Shown: positions 30,502-38,512, numbered from the stretch's first letter. The stretch is DNA of 64,000 nt from Vibrio echinoideorum (GCF_024347455.1 NZ_AP025483.1:372001-436000); one strand, 5' to 3'. The notes: a model not told the origin generated them from the sequence alone. Numbers and translations: made by a program.

Positions 30502-31353
30502 ATGCTCGAACACCTGATGCAGTATAAGGTTGTCCGTATGGCTAAGGTGTTTGGGGTTTCTCGAAGTGGGTTTTATTATTGGATTGATAATCGGCATAAA
30601 GTCACCCAACGCAACGAACACCGAAAGCAGCTTGATAGCAAAGTTCGTGAAGTCTTTGATGATAAAAAGGAGCGTGATGGTGCAAGGCGCATTCAAAAAG
30701 AACTTGAAGAAAATGGTAATAAACACGATGTAAAAACCATCGCCGCGAGCATGAGGCGTCAGGGGTTAGTTGCGAAGGCCGCCCGTAAATTCAAATGTAC
30801 GACAGACAGTAAGCATAGACTTCCTGTAGCCCCGAATTTGCTTGAGCAAGACTTTAATGCGACAGCACCAAACCAAAAATGGGCTGGAGATATCACTTAT
30901 CTAGCGACAAGCGAAGGCTGGATGTATTTAGCCGTTGTTATCGACTTGTACTCACGGCAAGTAGTTGGTTGGTCAATGAGTACCAGAATGACCGCAACTC
31001 TGGTCTGTGATGCGCTATCAATGGCATTGTTCCGCAGAGGCATGCCAGAAGAAGTGATTATCCATAGTGATAGAGGTAGCCAATATTGTTCAAAAGACTA
31101 CCGCGACTTAATCGCAGCTCATAATCTAAAGCAAAGTATGAGTAGGAAGGGAAATTGCTGGGACAACGCTTGTGTTGAAAGCTTTTTCCACTCAATGAAA
31201 GTAGAAGCCGTCCAATACGAGTCGATAATGACCCGAGAAGAGATGCGTCAAGCACTCTTTGAATACATCGAAGTTGATTATAATCGAACAAGAAGGCACA
31301 GTGCTCTTGGGTATCTAAGCCCAGTTAACTTTGAAAAACAATATGTCGCTTAA
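30502..31353 (+). CDS. IS3-family transposase OrfB (DDE integrase core)
   Basis: 283 residues from ATG 30502; in vivo it is probably expressed mainly as the OrfAB fusion by -1 frameshifting from orfA. It has an HTH_21-type segment (FDDKKERDGARRIQKEL) and an rve catalytic core: first Asp in WAGDITYLATSEGWMYLAVV, second in IIHSDRGSQYCS and Glu in NCWDNACVESFFHSMK, with the K/R in EYIEVDYNRTRRHSALGYLS. All catalytic residues are present, so the element may still be active. Confidence 0.93.
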   Translation: MLEHLMQYKVVRMAKVFGVSRSGFYYWIDNRHKVTQRNEHRKQLDSKVREVFDDKKERDGARRIQKELEENGNKHDVKTIAASMRRQGLVAKAARKFKCTTDSKHRLPVAPNLLEQDFNATAPNQKWAGDITYLATSEGWMYLAVVIDLYSRQVVGWSMSTRMTATLVCDALSMALFRRGMPEEVIIHSDRGSQYCSKDYRDLIAAHNLKQSMSRKGNCWDNACVESFFHSMKVEAVQYESIMTREEMRQALFEYIEVDYNRTRRHSALGYLSPVNFEKQYVA

Positions 31354-31560
31354 TGCGGTGTCCAGTCTTACTGGAGCAGATCATAATTCTTAATGAGCAG
31401 GTTGCTCACTCCCCTCGCCTATATTAAGAAAAGTTCTTGAGCATGATTACTAACACTGTTGTATTTGGTTCAAACAGGAATGACGTGCTTTTTTGAGCGC
31501 TTGGTCTGGGTTAGGCTACTATTTTTATCGTATTTGCTAGTGCAAGCATATTTTTGAGGA

Positions 31561-32193
31561 GTGCAGTGGTTGATCTTGGATATTATACCCTTATCGGTAT
31601 TTGTTGCTCTGGTGCTTTTTTGTATCCGAGAGGTTAGAGATTTCATCAAAGGTAGAAATGAGAGTAGAAAAAAGCTTAATACACTCAAGATATTGTTATC
31701 GGAAGAATTACGAGAAAATTATAGTAATTTGGAGTCCCTTTTCCGCGTTGCCGAACAAGTATTACTGACTTTTGAGACTGATCATCCAGTTCAAAAACTA
31801 GTAAATACAGACCGATATGGGAATGACTACATATATGTCCATATTGGTGAACCTGAAGACAATGAAAACTACTCTTTGGTGGCAATGCCGCTTGCTCACA
31901 TCGTAACGAAACAATACGAGAATCATATTCAAGATGTCGCTTTACTAGACCAGACACTTTACGATTCCATAAATGAGTTATACGTACAGTTGCGTCGATG
32001 TGAAAAAATTAGAAACACCTTAGTTTGTCACCTAGCTGGTGAAATAAATGATGTTCGTAATTGGGCACTTGCCACTAATGTGAAAGACATCGTAAGAAAT
32101 CAGAGTGAGTATCTAGAAGCTTTAAACTCTGTTCATCAAGAACTAACAACGAAGCGAATTGAAAAAAGGTTTGGTAAGGTTGAACAACTTTAA
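31561..32193 (+). CDS. Hypothetical protein with one N-terminal membrane segment
   Basis: 210 residues: a hydrophobic segment at about 4-22 (LILDIIPLSVFVALVLFCI) is followed by a cytoplasmic, helix-rich domain with many charged residues (RDFIKGRNESRKKLNTLK). I do not recognise the family. The start is uncertain: GTG 31561 has GAGGA touching it, while TTG 31570 (three codons in) sits 8 nt after GAGGAG and may be the real one. It lies between the IS3 element and the SinR-like gene. Confidence 0.6.
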   Translation: MQWLILDIIPLSVFVALVLFCIREVRDFIKGRNESRKKLNTLKILLSEELRENYSNLESLFRVAEQVLLTFETDHPVQKLVNTDRYGNDYIYVHIGEPEDNENYSLVAMPLAHIVTKQYENHIQDVALLDQTLYDSINELYVQLRRCEKIRNTLVCHLAGEINDVRNWALATNVKDIVRNQSEYLEALNSVHQELTTKRIEKRFGKVEQL

Positions 32194-32388
32194 TGAACCT
32201 TTTAAATGAAAGGGCTTAATGAGGGATCGTAGAGCATTTTAGAACGATCAGTTGTAAGTGATATTTTGTGTGTTGCTTTTGATTATTCTTTACTGCTTGG
32301 CTCTTGTATTTTTGGGATGTGAATCTCGATATTCAACTTGTTTTGTATTTATCATGCGGTGTCTTATTTGTTAGTGAGGGTGTTTTGC

Positions 32389-32652
32389 ATGGCAGTATAT
32401 TGCGTTAGTTATGATTTGAATTCTCCGGGGCAGAAATACGAAAAAGTACATGAAGTTTTGAAGAATTTTTCTAAGTGGTATCACATCATGGACTCTACAT
32501 GGCTTATTTCTACTCACTATAATGCAATACAGATTCGCGACATGATTTCGCCTTACCTAGATGAGAGTGACAAAATGTTCGTTTCACGTGTTAATGAGTA
32601 TTCTGGTTGGTTGACCGCTGACGAGTGGGCATGGTTATCTGAAAATGTTTAA
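32389..32652 (+). CDS. SinR-family small protein with Cas2-like ferredoxin fold
   Basis: 87 residues from ATG 32389 (GAGGG about 10 nt upstream). The pattern MAVYCVSYDLNSPGQKYEKV..., then WYHIMDSTWLISTHYNAIQI and RDMISPYLDESDKMFVSRVN, is that of proteins annotated as SinR family. Their predicted fold (beta1-alpha-beta-beta-alpha-beta) resembles Cas2 and VapD: the first strand ends in YDL as Cas2 does in its catalytic Asp strand. No cas1, repeats or other cas genes are near, so it is not a CRISPR component. Function is unknown; nuclease or toxin activity is only a possibility. It ends 19 nt before an inverted tRNA-Leu fragment. Confidence 0.7.
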   Translation: MAVYCVSYDLNSPGQKYEKVHEVLKNFSKWYHIMDSTWLISTHYNAIQIRDMISPYLDESDKMFVSRVNEYSGWLTADEWAWLSENV

Positions 32653-32670
32653 CTTTGATGTTATTTGGGT

Positions 32671-32705
32671 TTGAACCGCCACGCCCGAAGCAACGGGATT
32701 TTGAA
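32671..32705 (-). repeat. Inverted internal fragment of tRNA-Leu(CAA)
   Basis: Read on the minus strand, these 35 bases match tRNA-Leu positions from the anticodon loop through the variable and T arms (TTCAAAATC...GCGGTTCAA). One base is deleted and one inserted relative to 33114-33148. It looks like an old attachment-site remnant in opposite orientation to the live tRNA. Confidence 0.8.
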
Positions 32706-32798
32706 GAGGTAGTGTGTTGAAGCGATTGGAGGACTGTTTGAAGGGCTATATATGGTTTATCAATTCCGTCGCCAGCTCTGCGGTAGCATCTCCAGCAT

Positions 32799-32888
32799 CT
32801 CAATAGCGATTACGATAAGGGCGTCATAGAACAAGGCACCAAATCGGCGCATTACTCCTGCTGGTGGCATTGTGTTTGTTGATGTCAT
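32799..32888 (-). pseudogene. 5' fragment of the RDD protein gene
   Basis: The first 30 codons of the RDD gene at 28588-29064 recur here (MTSTNTMPPAGVMRRFGALF...) and then run into unrelated sequence. Together with the tRNA promoter region they form a duplicate of about 320 bp that differs from the first copy at about 7 scattered positions plus a replaced patch just before the tRNA. The divergence points to import rather than a recent local duplication. Confidence 0.88.
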
Positions 32889-33021
32889 GGTGTTATTACT
32901 TCTTCAAAAATTTAGGCGTCAGAATATAGTCTAAGGCTTGGCGTGAAAAGAGACATGACGCACAGCTTATGACTTAGTGGCGAAATTATCGGCAAACACA
33001 CATGAATTCAAGTTTTTATAC

Positions 33022-33049
33022 TTGCCACATCAGTTCGCATACGTATAAT
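33022..33049 (+). promoter_or_regulatory. Sigma-70 promoter of tRNA-Leu
   Basis: TTGCCA, 16-bp spacer, TATAAT, ending 32 bp before the mature tRNA 5' end. Confidence 0.8.
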
Positions 33050-33081
33050 GCCAAACATCGAAAGGGCATAGCCTGAAAGAT

Positions 33082-33166
33082 GCCGGTATGGTGAAATTGG
33101 TATACACGACGGATTCAAAATCCGTTGCCTTCGGGCGTGGCGGTTCAAGTCCGCCTACCGGTACCA
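33082..33166 (+). tRNA. tRNA-Leu (anticodon CAA)
   Basis: An 85-nt class II tRNA with encoded CCA. The acceptor stem pairs GCCGGTA with TACCGGT (one G-T at the end), the anticodon stem-loop ACGGATT-CAA-AATCCGT reads UUG codons, a long variable arm (TGCCTTCGGGCG) is present, and the T arm is GGCGGTTCAAGTCCGCC. It is the only intact copy in the window, while three partial copies flank it. It has its own promoter and terminator. Confidence 0.95.
33114..33166 (+). repeat. Island left attachment site (3' part of tRNA-Leu)
   Basis: The 53 bases from the anticodon loop (TTCAAAATCC) to the CCA end are repeated without mismatch at 53795-53847. This is the standard outcome of integration at a tRNA 3' portion that restores the gene. 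Confidence 0.9.
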
Positions 33167-33671
33167 TATTTAGATAAAGCCCTGATCAGAAATGGTCGGG
33201 GCTTTGTTGTATCTAGGCTAATCAAAAGCTTAGCTCAGTTTTCCTTTTCTGTTATCTACACTTTTCTCCCTCAATAGACTCACTTTATCAGCCTTGAATT
33301 TTCTTCCATGGTGCATCTATGGTTCATCACATGTCGATTCTGTGCTCAAGGGAATCCTAGTAAATCCAACAAATGTAAACTTCTGCAATCTTGCAGGCCA
33401 GTATCTCCAAGGGCTGTAGAGTCAGAGAACCATGGTACGACCATGGTGGCTTTACGGTGCTATGAATTTTTAATGTGGCCTTTGGTTGCGAAAAGATCGT
33501 TTTTATGGGGTTGTTGTTAAGTCTTTTATTATGGGCGTTGTTGGGTAGTGTGTCACTAGCGCGCTGGGGATATACATTAATAACTAATCACATGAAATAA
33601 GTGCGCAGTTGCATTTGTCGTAATGATATGCATTATATTTAACTGGCTTTAAGTGAATGGAATTAATTTGA
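33167..33671. other. Island left-end non-coding region
   Basis: About 500 bases after the tRNA hold the tRNA terminator and then no credible gene. Bases 33335-33370 contain CGATTCTGTGCTCAAGGG and TCCTAGTAAATCCAAC, both of which recur near the right end of the island (53684-53700 and 53756-53771). Such sub-terminal repeats would suit recombinase arm or excision-factor binding. Confidence 0.55.
33176..33208 (+). terminator. tRNA-Leu terminator
   Basis: Stem AAAGCCCTGATC / GGTCGGGGCTTT (one bulge) with a short T-rich tail, 10 nt after the tRNA. A related hairpin with the same GGGGCTTTGTTGTATCTA ending is found at 53970-54000. Confidence 0.75.
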
Positions 33672-34238
33672 ATGAAAGCGATATTTGTTGATGCGGAAAA
33701 TGTAGGTTTAAAGGAGCTTGAGAAGATCAACGCTACGATTGTCGACAAGGTATTTGTATTTTCGAAATCAGATGCTGTTAAGTTGGTTTGCCAAAAATCG
33801 TTATACCACTTCTTGGGTGATTACCCTACTGGACCGAATCAAGCCGACTTCTACATTATTGCTTACCTATCGAGAGTGCTACTGGCTCTGGATAAGAAGC
33901 AACTAGGTTCAACACATTTTGAGCTATATAGTAACGATGAGAGCTTGATAACAGCTTTTGAATTTCAATGTGATTTACTTGGATCTAGCTGTCAGAGTAT
34001 TCGAACGAGGGAGCAGACCGTTGTATCTCTCATTGAATCTAAGCCTAAAAAGTCAAAGAAACTCACACCTGAAGAAAGAGTACTTAATGCACTGACTTCC
34101 CCTCAATCTCTCAACCCTAATTTCCAGAAGAAAGTGGGGTTGTCACAATCGGATTTTAGCAAAGCAATTACTGAACTATCGAAAAACAAACAGATCAAGC
34201 GTTCCCCTCAGTCGAAGAAAAAGTGGGTATCTTGTTAG
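33672..34238 (+). CDS. PIN/NYN-like domain protein with C-terminal winged-helix-like segment
   Basis: 188 residues. The start MKAIFVDAENVG, with Asp and Asn at the end of the first strand, is typical of NYN/PIN-like nuclease folds. Further acidic or polar positions follow (GPNQADFYIIAYLS, ELYSNDESLITAF). After a basic linker (KPKKSKKLTPEER) comes a helical domain of about 55 residues (LSQSDFSKAITELSKNKQ, IKRSPQSKKKW) that looks like a winged helix. I infer a possible RNase coupled to nucleic-acid binding; catalytic competence is not shown. It is the first gene inside the island and is convergent with the large HTH gene. Confidence 0.6.
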   Translation: MKAIFVDAENVGLKELEKINATIVDKVFVFSKSDAVKLVCQKSLYHFLGDYPTGPNQADFYIIAYLSRVLLALDKKQLGSTHFELYSNDESLITAFEFQCDLLGSSCQSIRTREQTVVSLIESKPKKSKKLTPEERVLNALTSPQSLNPNFQKKVGLSQSDFSKAITELSKNKQIKRSPQSKKKWVSC

Positions 34239-34733
34239 CCATGTATTTTTACATGTAAATGTCTCGATATTCTCTTTAGAAACCTGTCAGCTAATCTCAC
34301 CACGGACCAGAAACGATTCTAACGCGATGATTCAGTATCGTTATTACTCACGTTCGATGTGTGAAAATCACGGTTGTAAGCTCACTGAGAGATTGTCAGG
34401 GGTGTTTCTGTGGGGAAGTGGGTGAGATTACTGAGTCAGGTGTTGCAGGGAGAATAAATCTATATTGCTGATGCGGTTGCTATGTAAGTTATGAGCTTTG
34501 ATTGAGGTGGTGGTATCGGTGGCTAGTTGATTGCGTGAATGTGGTGAGATGAACTGGGAGCTAGGTTTTGGATAGAGTCTTGATATTAAATATATAATAA
34601 CCAGTACAACAGCTTGCCGTAGGCCGCTGTTGTACTGGTTATTATTAATACTATGTTAGTGGTTCTGCTGACGAAAATCAGACACTAAGCCCTTAGAAAA
34701 CCTCTTTTTCTAGAAGAGCTTTTTGCGTGTCAG
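34239..34733. other. Non-coding gap between two convergent island genes
   Basis: About 500 bases without a credible gene. The one clear structure is the perfect hairpin at 34594-34645. The rest is AT-rich with scattered GT-rich tracts. Confidence 0.5.
34594..34645. repeat. Perfect 20-bp inverted repeat (hairpin)
   Basis: Arm ATAATAACCAGTACAACAGC pairs without mismatch with its complement 12 bases later. It sits between convergent genes, so it may be a bidirectional terminator, although the flanks are AT-mixed rather than clean T runs. Confidence 0.8.
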
Positions 34734-36323
34734 TTACCCCAAAACCTCGACATCACTAAACATGTAGCCGTGTTCTAGCAGTGATTGCTTAACTGACTCT
34801 CTGAGACTGATATCGATATGATCTAGTAGTTCTTCTGCTGCTAGTTTTGGCTGTATTGTTAAGATTTTTTGGTCGCAGATGCTAGCTTCTTGAAGAAGAA
34901 TTAGATCATTGTTGTCTAAAGAATATATTAAAGTCTTCCCTTGGTTTTCTCCTTCTGTAGAGAAAGCCAATTTACCACCAATTTGAACTGTATGAATGAC
35001 TGGTTCGGGTGCTTGTGCAGTCAACATGCCTTTGAGTCCGTTTAATAGTTCTAACTCATGTTTATTTCCGTCCAAAGCAATTTTTAGCTGGCCTGATTTC
35101 AAAATGCTATCGGTAATAATAGATAGATCTTTCAGGCGAGGGTCTTGAACCTCAAGCTCTTTACCTGATGTGAGAGCTTCACAAGCTTTTTGGTGGAATA
35201 CTTTATCGCTATCTAGCTTGGAACATAGTCCTAGTTCTTTCTCCTTAAAGTTAAAGAGTTCTGAGTAGCGATCTTGCTGTTCCTCTATAAATTTTTCAAA
35301 GGTGTCTTGAAGTTTTTTAGCGGAATCAATTGCGAATTCGATATCGTCGAATTCGATGAAACCGTCCGGTTTTTCAATAGATTCCGGGTAATAACGTGGT
35401 TGTTCCTCTTGAAAGAGCACATCGTATTTATCACCAAGTTCACTATGACCTATTAATTTAGCAACTGATTCCATACTACGAACTAATTCTGCAAGTGGAT
35501 GAGAAAAGTACGAGCCAGTGTAGCTAAAGTCTTGTATGGCTTTTTCTACACTACTAAGAAGTTCTCGTTTTACGTTTTCATAACTTTCATTTTGGTCGTG
35601 GTCGAATCTTAAGTTTCTCTGTAAGTTAGTTGAAATTGCGTATTCAATAGTACTTTTAAAATACTCTTTATTTTTAAGCTCACTTTGGTTCTTCTGATCT
35701 ATTTGTCCTTCGGTTTCTTGGATCGCTTTTTTTAATTTTTCTAGTGCAGATTGCATAGTGCCTTGGTCACTTGATGGCAGTACGCGTAGCGGTTTTCGAT
35801 TTGTAAATGTTAGATTGATGTAATGCTCTGGGTTTCTTACGTTAGGGTTGTCATAAAATGGGTTCATAGTTCTCTTTAGGTTTGAGTCAACCTCTTGGCA
35901 TACATACAAGTGATACTGAGCCGCGATAACCTCATTTAATGACTCTAATGAATCAGCACTATCGAACTTCTCACGCAACTCGAAAGGAAGTGACTTGAGC
36001 TCTCCTATAAAGGCTTTCATTTGCTTTACTAGAAATAGGTCTAGGTCTTCTTTAGATAAAGCTAAACGCACGCATTTTGAAACTTGGAATGTTTCTGCTT
36101 TATGGTTCGGTAAGCGGAGGTTTAACAATGCTCTTAGTTTTTGAAGATATTCATTGCTAGCTTTCTGACCGTCTTTCCATCCGTTGATTCTGGACTGTTT
36201 TACGCCACATCTGCGAGCGATTTCTGATGGGGCTATATTTAACGATTCAAGTTGCTCGACAATGCTTTTTGCGCAGTTCTTATCAAGCTTTTGATTGTGG
36301 GTTATTGATTCTGACATAGACAC
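34734..36323 (-). CDS. Large HTH (XRE-like) protein of unknown function
   Basis: 529 residues. Residues about 18-60 form an XRE/Cro-type helix-turn-helix (SIVEQLESLNIAPSEIARRC, then GVKQSRINGWKDGQKA). The remaining 450 residues are mostly charged helix with coiled-coil tendency (ALEKLKKAIQETEGQIDQKN; KKLQDTFEKFIEEQQDRYSE) and a C-terminal mixed segment (IHTVQIGGKLAFSTEGENQG). I recognise no enzymatic motif. The size is far above ordinary Cro/CI repressors, so it may combine island regulation with another function. It is divergent from the integrase across a 416-bp AT-rich promoter region, a position typical of an integrase or immunity regulator. Confidence 0.65.
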   Translation of the reverse strand: MSMSESITHNQKLDKNCAKSIVEQLESLNIAPSEIARRCGVKQSRINGWKDGQKASNEYLQKLRALLNLRLPNHKAETFQVSKCVRLALSKEDLDLFLVKQMKAFIGELKSLPFELREKFDSADSLESLNEVIAAQYHLYVCQEVDSNLKRTMNPFYDNPNVRNPEHYINLTFTNRKPLRVLPSSDQGTMQSALEKLKKAIQETEGQIDQKNQSELKNKEYFKSTIEYAISTNLQRNLRFDHDQNESYENVKRELLSSVEKAIQDFSYTGSYFSHPLAELVRSMESVAKLIGHSELGDKYDVLFQEEQPRYYPESIEKPDGFIEFDDIEFAIDSAKKLQDTFEKFIEEQQDRYSELFNFKEKELGLCSKLDSDKVFHQKACEALTSGKELEVQDPRLKDLSIITDSILKSGQLKIALDGNKHELELLNGLKGMLTAQAPEPVIHTVQIGGKLAFSTEGENQGKTLIYSLDNNDLILLQEASICDQKILTIQPKLAAEELLDHIDISLRESVKQSLLEHGYMFSDVEVLG

Positions 36324-36739
36324 CTCTGTTTGGATTAAGTTTGAAATGACTATAAGTGCATGTGATTATCAATGGAAAGGAAAAATTACGGAAACCTGTC
36401 TTTTTAATTTATTGAAATTTAAAAAGTAATTTTTATTGTTAAGAAATTAATAAAGAAATTTTGGGTGTTTTAAAGGTGTTTTGGACTGAGATATACCTTG
36501 CTATTCGTTACTTTTGGGAGATTTTTTACATGAGAGGGGAATTTTTGGATTTGAATGTCTTTGTGCGTAAATTTTACATAAATAAATCTCTCTGTTTTCT
36601 TTGTATGTTTTGGTTTTGGTTTATTTTTACGGAAGTTTTGGGTAACTTTTGTGATATCTCTAACCGTATCGCGTCGCCGTAACAAACAACTATTCAAACA
36701 CATATTAACTAATTGAATATCTAGTTAATGGAGGTTTGA
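36324..36739. other. AT-rich divergent regulatory region between HTH gene and integrase
   Basis: 416 bases, very AT-rich (many T runs and AAATTT steps), with no credible gene. It must contain promoters for both flanking genes. Low GC and bent-DNA character suggest H-NS-type silencing, an inference. The pair AACTAATTGAATATCTAGTTAATGG just before the integrase contains a short palindrome (TAACTA.../...TAGTTA) that could be an operator. Confidence 0.5.
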
Positions 36740-37981
36740 ATGAGCAAATCACAACGACTCACCACCACTTTCCTCAACAATCTTAAGCCCAATCCTGCCA
36801 ACGCTAAATCCGCTGATTACGAAGTTAACTTGTCAGCTATGAAAGACAGTGGTTTGCCCGTGGGCGTGCGTTGTCTTGTTGGTAAACGACAGGGTTCAGT
36901 TCGCTATCTTCTCCGATATACCAGTCCAGTAACTGGTCGCAAGGCGTCGATCGGTCTAGGGCGACTCAATGACACTGACCTAATCACCTTACGCAAGAAA
37001 GCTAAAGAGTATCGTCAGCAGATACTTGAGGGTGTTGATCCGAAAATCGAGCGTGATACTGAAAAGACTGATTCTTCTATGACCCTTGAACGGTTCTTTA
37101 ATGAAGTCTATTTACCACTGGCTCAGCAAAAGCGAAGCTGGAAAGATGATCAAGCGAGGTTCCGTCATGCTAAGTCGATATTTCATGTTCCCATTAATAA
37201 ATTATCGGCGGCACATATCGTTAAGATCCAAATGGAAATGCAGGGAGCTATAAGTAAGACAACAGGGAAACCTTATGCTGTAGCTACGATTAATCGTGTA
37301 TTAGCGCTTTTGAAAACGGTAAACCGTCAAGCTTACAAGTTGATGGACGCGCCATTGGTTGCTGATAAGGTCAGCTTGTTGAAAGAAGACAACGTCCGCA
37401 CTGGTTACTTTACCGAGGCCCAGTTAAAGGAATTCATAGGTCACGCTCTCAATCATGAAGATAAAAGTATTGGTGCGTACCTAATTATTCTGTTTTTGAC
37501 TGGGTTACGCGATAAGGAGCTTCGACTCCGCTTGCGAAGTGACATCTCATGGGAGGATAAAACACTCACTATTCCGCAAACGAAAAACGGTAGTAGCCAT
37601 GTTATTTACTTGAGTGATTACATGCTTGATATTTTGAGGTCGGTGCCTCATGTGACGAATAACCCTTATCTCTTTCCTGGACGTAAAAGAGGTAAACCCG
37701 TAGGGCAACCTAGGCATGCTTTCAAGGTTATCAAAGCCAAGATGGGACTGCCTGACATACCTGGTGATAAAGCGAATCTAACCCTACATTCAGCTCGGCA
37801 TACTGTTGGAAGTTTATTAGCTAGCCAAGGAGTCTCGTTACACGACATAGCCAAGCAGTTGAATCACGCTGACCTTTCATCCACAAGGCGCTACTCGAAA
37901 TTGACTGTGGGGCGTCGGCGAGAAATTGGTTCTCGCTTGTCGGATATGGTGACTGCGAAACCAGAGATACGTTGGGAATGA
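36740..37981 (+). CDS. Tyrosine-type site-specific integrase
   Basis: 413 residues. The N-terminal arm-binding domain is of the DUF4102 kind (GVRCLVGKRQGSVRYLLRYT, KASIGLGRLNDTDL), followed by a SAM-like core-binding domain and the catalytic domain. Catalytic residues are visible: Arg in LTGLRDKELRLRL, His-x-x-Arg in LHSARHTVGSLL, His in LNHADLSSTRRYS and the nucleophile Tyr in the same segment. It presumably catalyses insertion of the island at tRNA-Leu(CAA). GGAGG precedes the ATG. It is followed by a strong terminator, so it is not cotranscribed with the cargo genes. Confidence 0.93.
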   Translation: MSKSQRLTTTFLNNLKPNPANAKSADYEVNLSAMKDSGLPVGVRCLVGKRQGSVRYLLRYTSPVTGRKASIGLGRLNDTDLITLRKKAKEYRQQILEGVDPKIERDTEKTDSSMTLERFFNEVYLPLAQQKRSWKDDQARFRHAKSIFHVPINKLSAAHIVKIQMEMQGAISKTTGKPYAVATINRVLALLKTVNRQAYKLMDAPLVADKVSLLKEDNVRTGYFTEAQLKEFIGHALNHEDKSIGAYLIILFLTGLRDKELRLRLRSDISWEDKTLTIPQTKNGSSHVIYLSDYMLDILRSVPHVTNNPYLFPGRKRGKPVGQPRHAFKVIKAKMGLPDIPGDKANLTLHSARHTVGSLLASQGVSLHDIAKQLNHADLSSTRRYSKLTVGRRREIGSRLSDMVTAKPEIRWE

Positions 37982-38021
37982 ATAAGTTAGGTTTAACCAA
38001 TTGATTTAGAAATGACATTAG

Positions 38022-38063
38022 AAAAGCCCCTGTTTAGCGATGAGCTAAACAGGGGCTTTTTCA
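38022..38063 (+). terminator. Intrinsic terminator after integrase
   Basis: Stem AAAGCCCCTGTTTAGC-gatga-GCTAAACAGGGGCTTT, 16 bp without mismatch, followed by T residues. Confidence 0.9.
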
Positions 38064-38083
38064 TTATTAGAAGGAAATTCACG

Positions 38084-38467
38084 ATGAAAACAGTAAACAA
38101 GTTTGAAGATATTCAATCATTGCCAATGCCTGATGGTGTGAAAGCAAAACTGCTAGAGCATCTAATAGAACCATTCGGTGATGAAGAAAGTACGAAAGCG
38201 TTCTGGGATGAAGTCGGTACGACTTTGTATTTGATTGAGGAGTCCGATACCGATCAAACCTTGAGTAAAGAATCGGAAGGTGATCAAAGCTTTCTACGCT
38301 TTGTTACTAACTACCCAGAATGGGTTTTATTACTAAACGACGATGAATGCCCTTGGCTACTTGCTGTTGCCATTGTCACTACGGCAGGTAGTGGAGTGTA
38401 TTGCTGCGCTCCAATGAACAGTCCAACATTCCCTGTCGTCAAGCTTGCTGAACAAGCTGAAGCTTAA
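38084..38467 (+). CDS. Hypothetical protein, island cargo
   Basis: 127 residues from ATG 38084 (AAGGA 8 nt upstream). It is acidic, with no membrane segment. Landmarks are MPDGVKAKLLEHLIEPFGDE and YPEWVLLLNDDECPWLLAVA, and the C terminus contains VYCCAPMNSPTFPVVKLAEQ. I do not recognise the family. It heads a run of small plus-strand genes (38084, 38513, 39116) that look coordinated. Confidence 0.65.
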   Translation: MKTVNKFEDIQSLPMPDGVKAKLLEHLIEPFGDEESTKAFWDEVGTTLYLIEESDTDQTLSKESEGDQSFLRFVTNYPEWVLLLNDDECPWLLAVAIVTTAGSGVYCCAPMNSPTFPVVKLAEQAEA

Positions 38468-38512
38468 TCTCGAATTTAATCTTAATAGTCACTAATAGTA
38501 TGGAGGTGACCC

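Larger units (their letters stand above)
30141..31383 (+). mobile_element. IS3-family insertion sequence
   Basis: Imperfect terminal inverted repeats of about 26 bp are visible: left TGATCCGCACCAG..., right end (reversed) TGATCTGCTCCAG..., both followed by TGGACAC. Two overlapping-frame genes, orfA and orfB, fill the 1243 bp. I could not find matching 3-4 bp direct repeats outside the ends, so the flanks may have recombined after insertion. Confidence 0.9.

Noticed and set aside
32389..32652. CRISPR-associated Cas2
   Set aside because: Fold resemblance only; no cas1, no repeats, and the pattern fits SinR-family proteins better.
33308..33520. 70-codon plus-strand frame after tRNA-Leu
   Set aside because: No ribosome site; odd composition (many Cys and Trp); overlaps the sub-terminal repeat, so it is probably not coding.
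36461..36703. Short frames on both strands in the AT-rich region before the integrase
   Set aside because: Composition is dominated by Phe/Lys from AT-rich DNA; they overlap each other and lack good starts.
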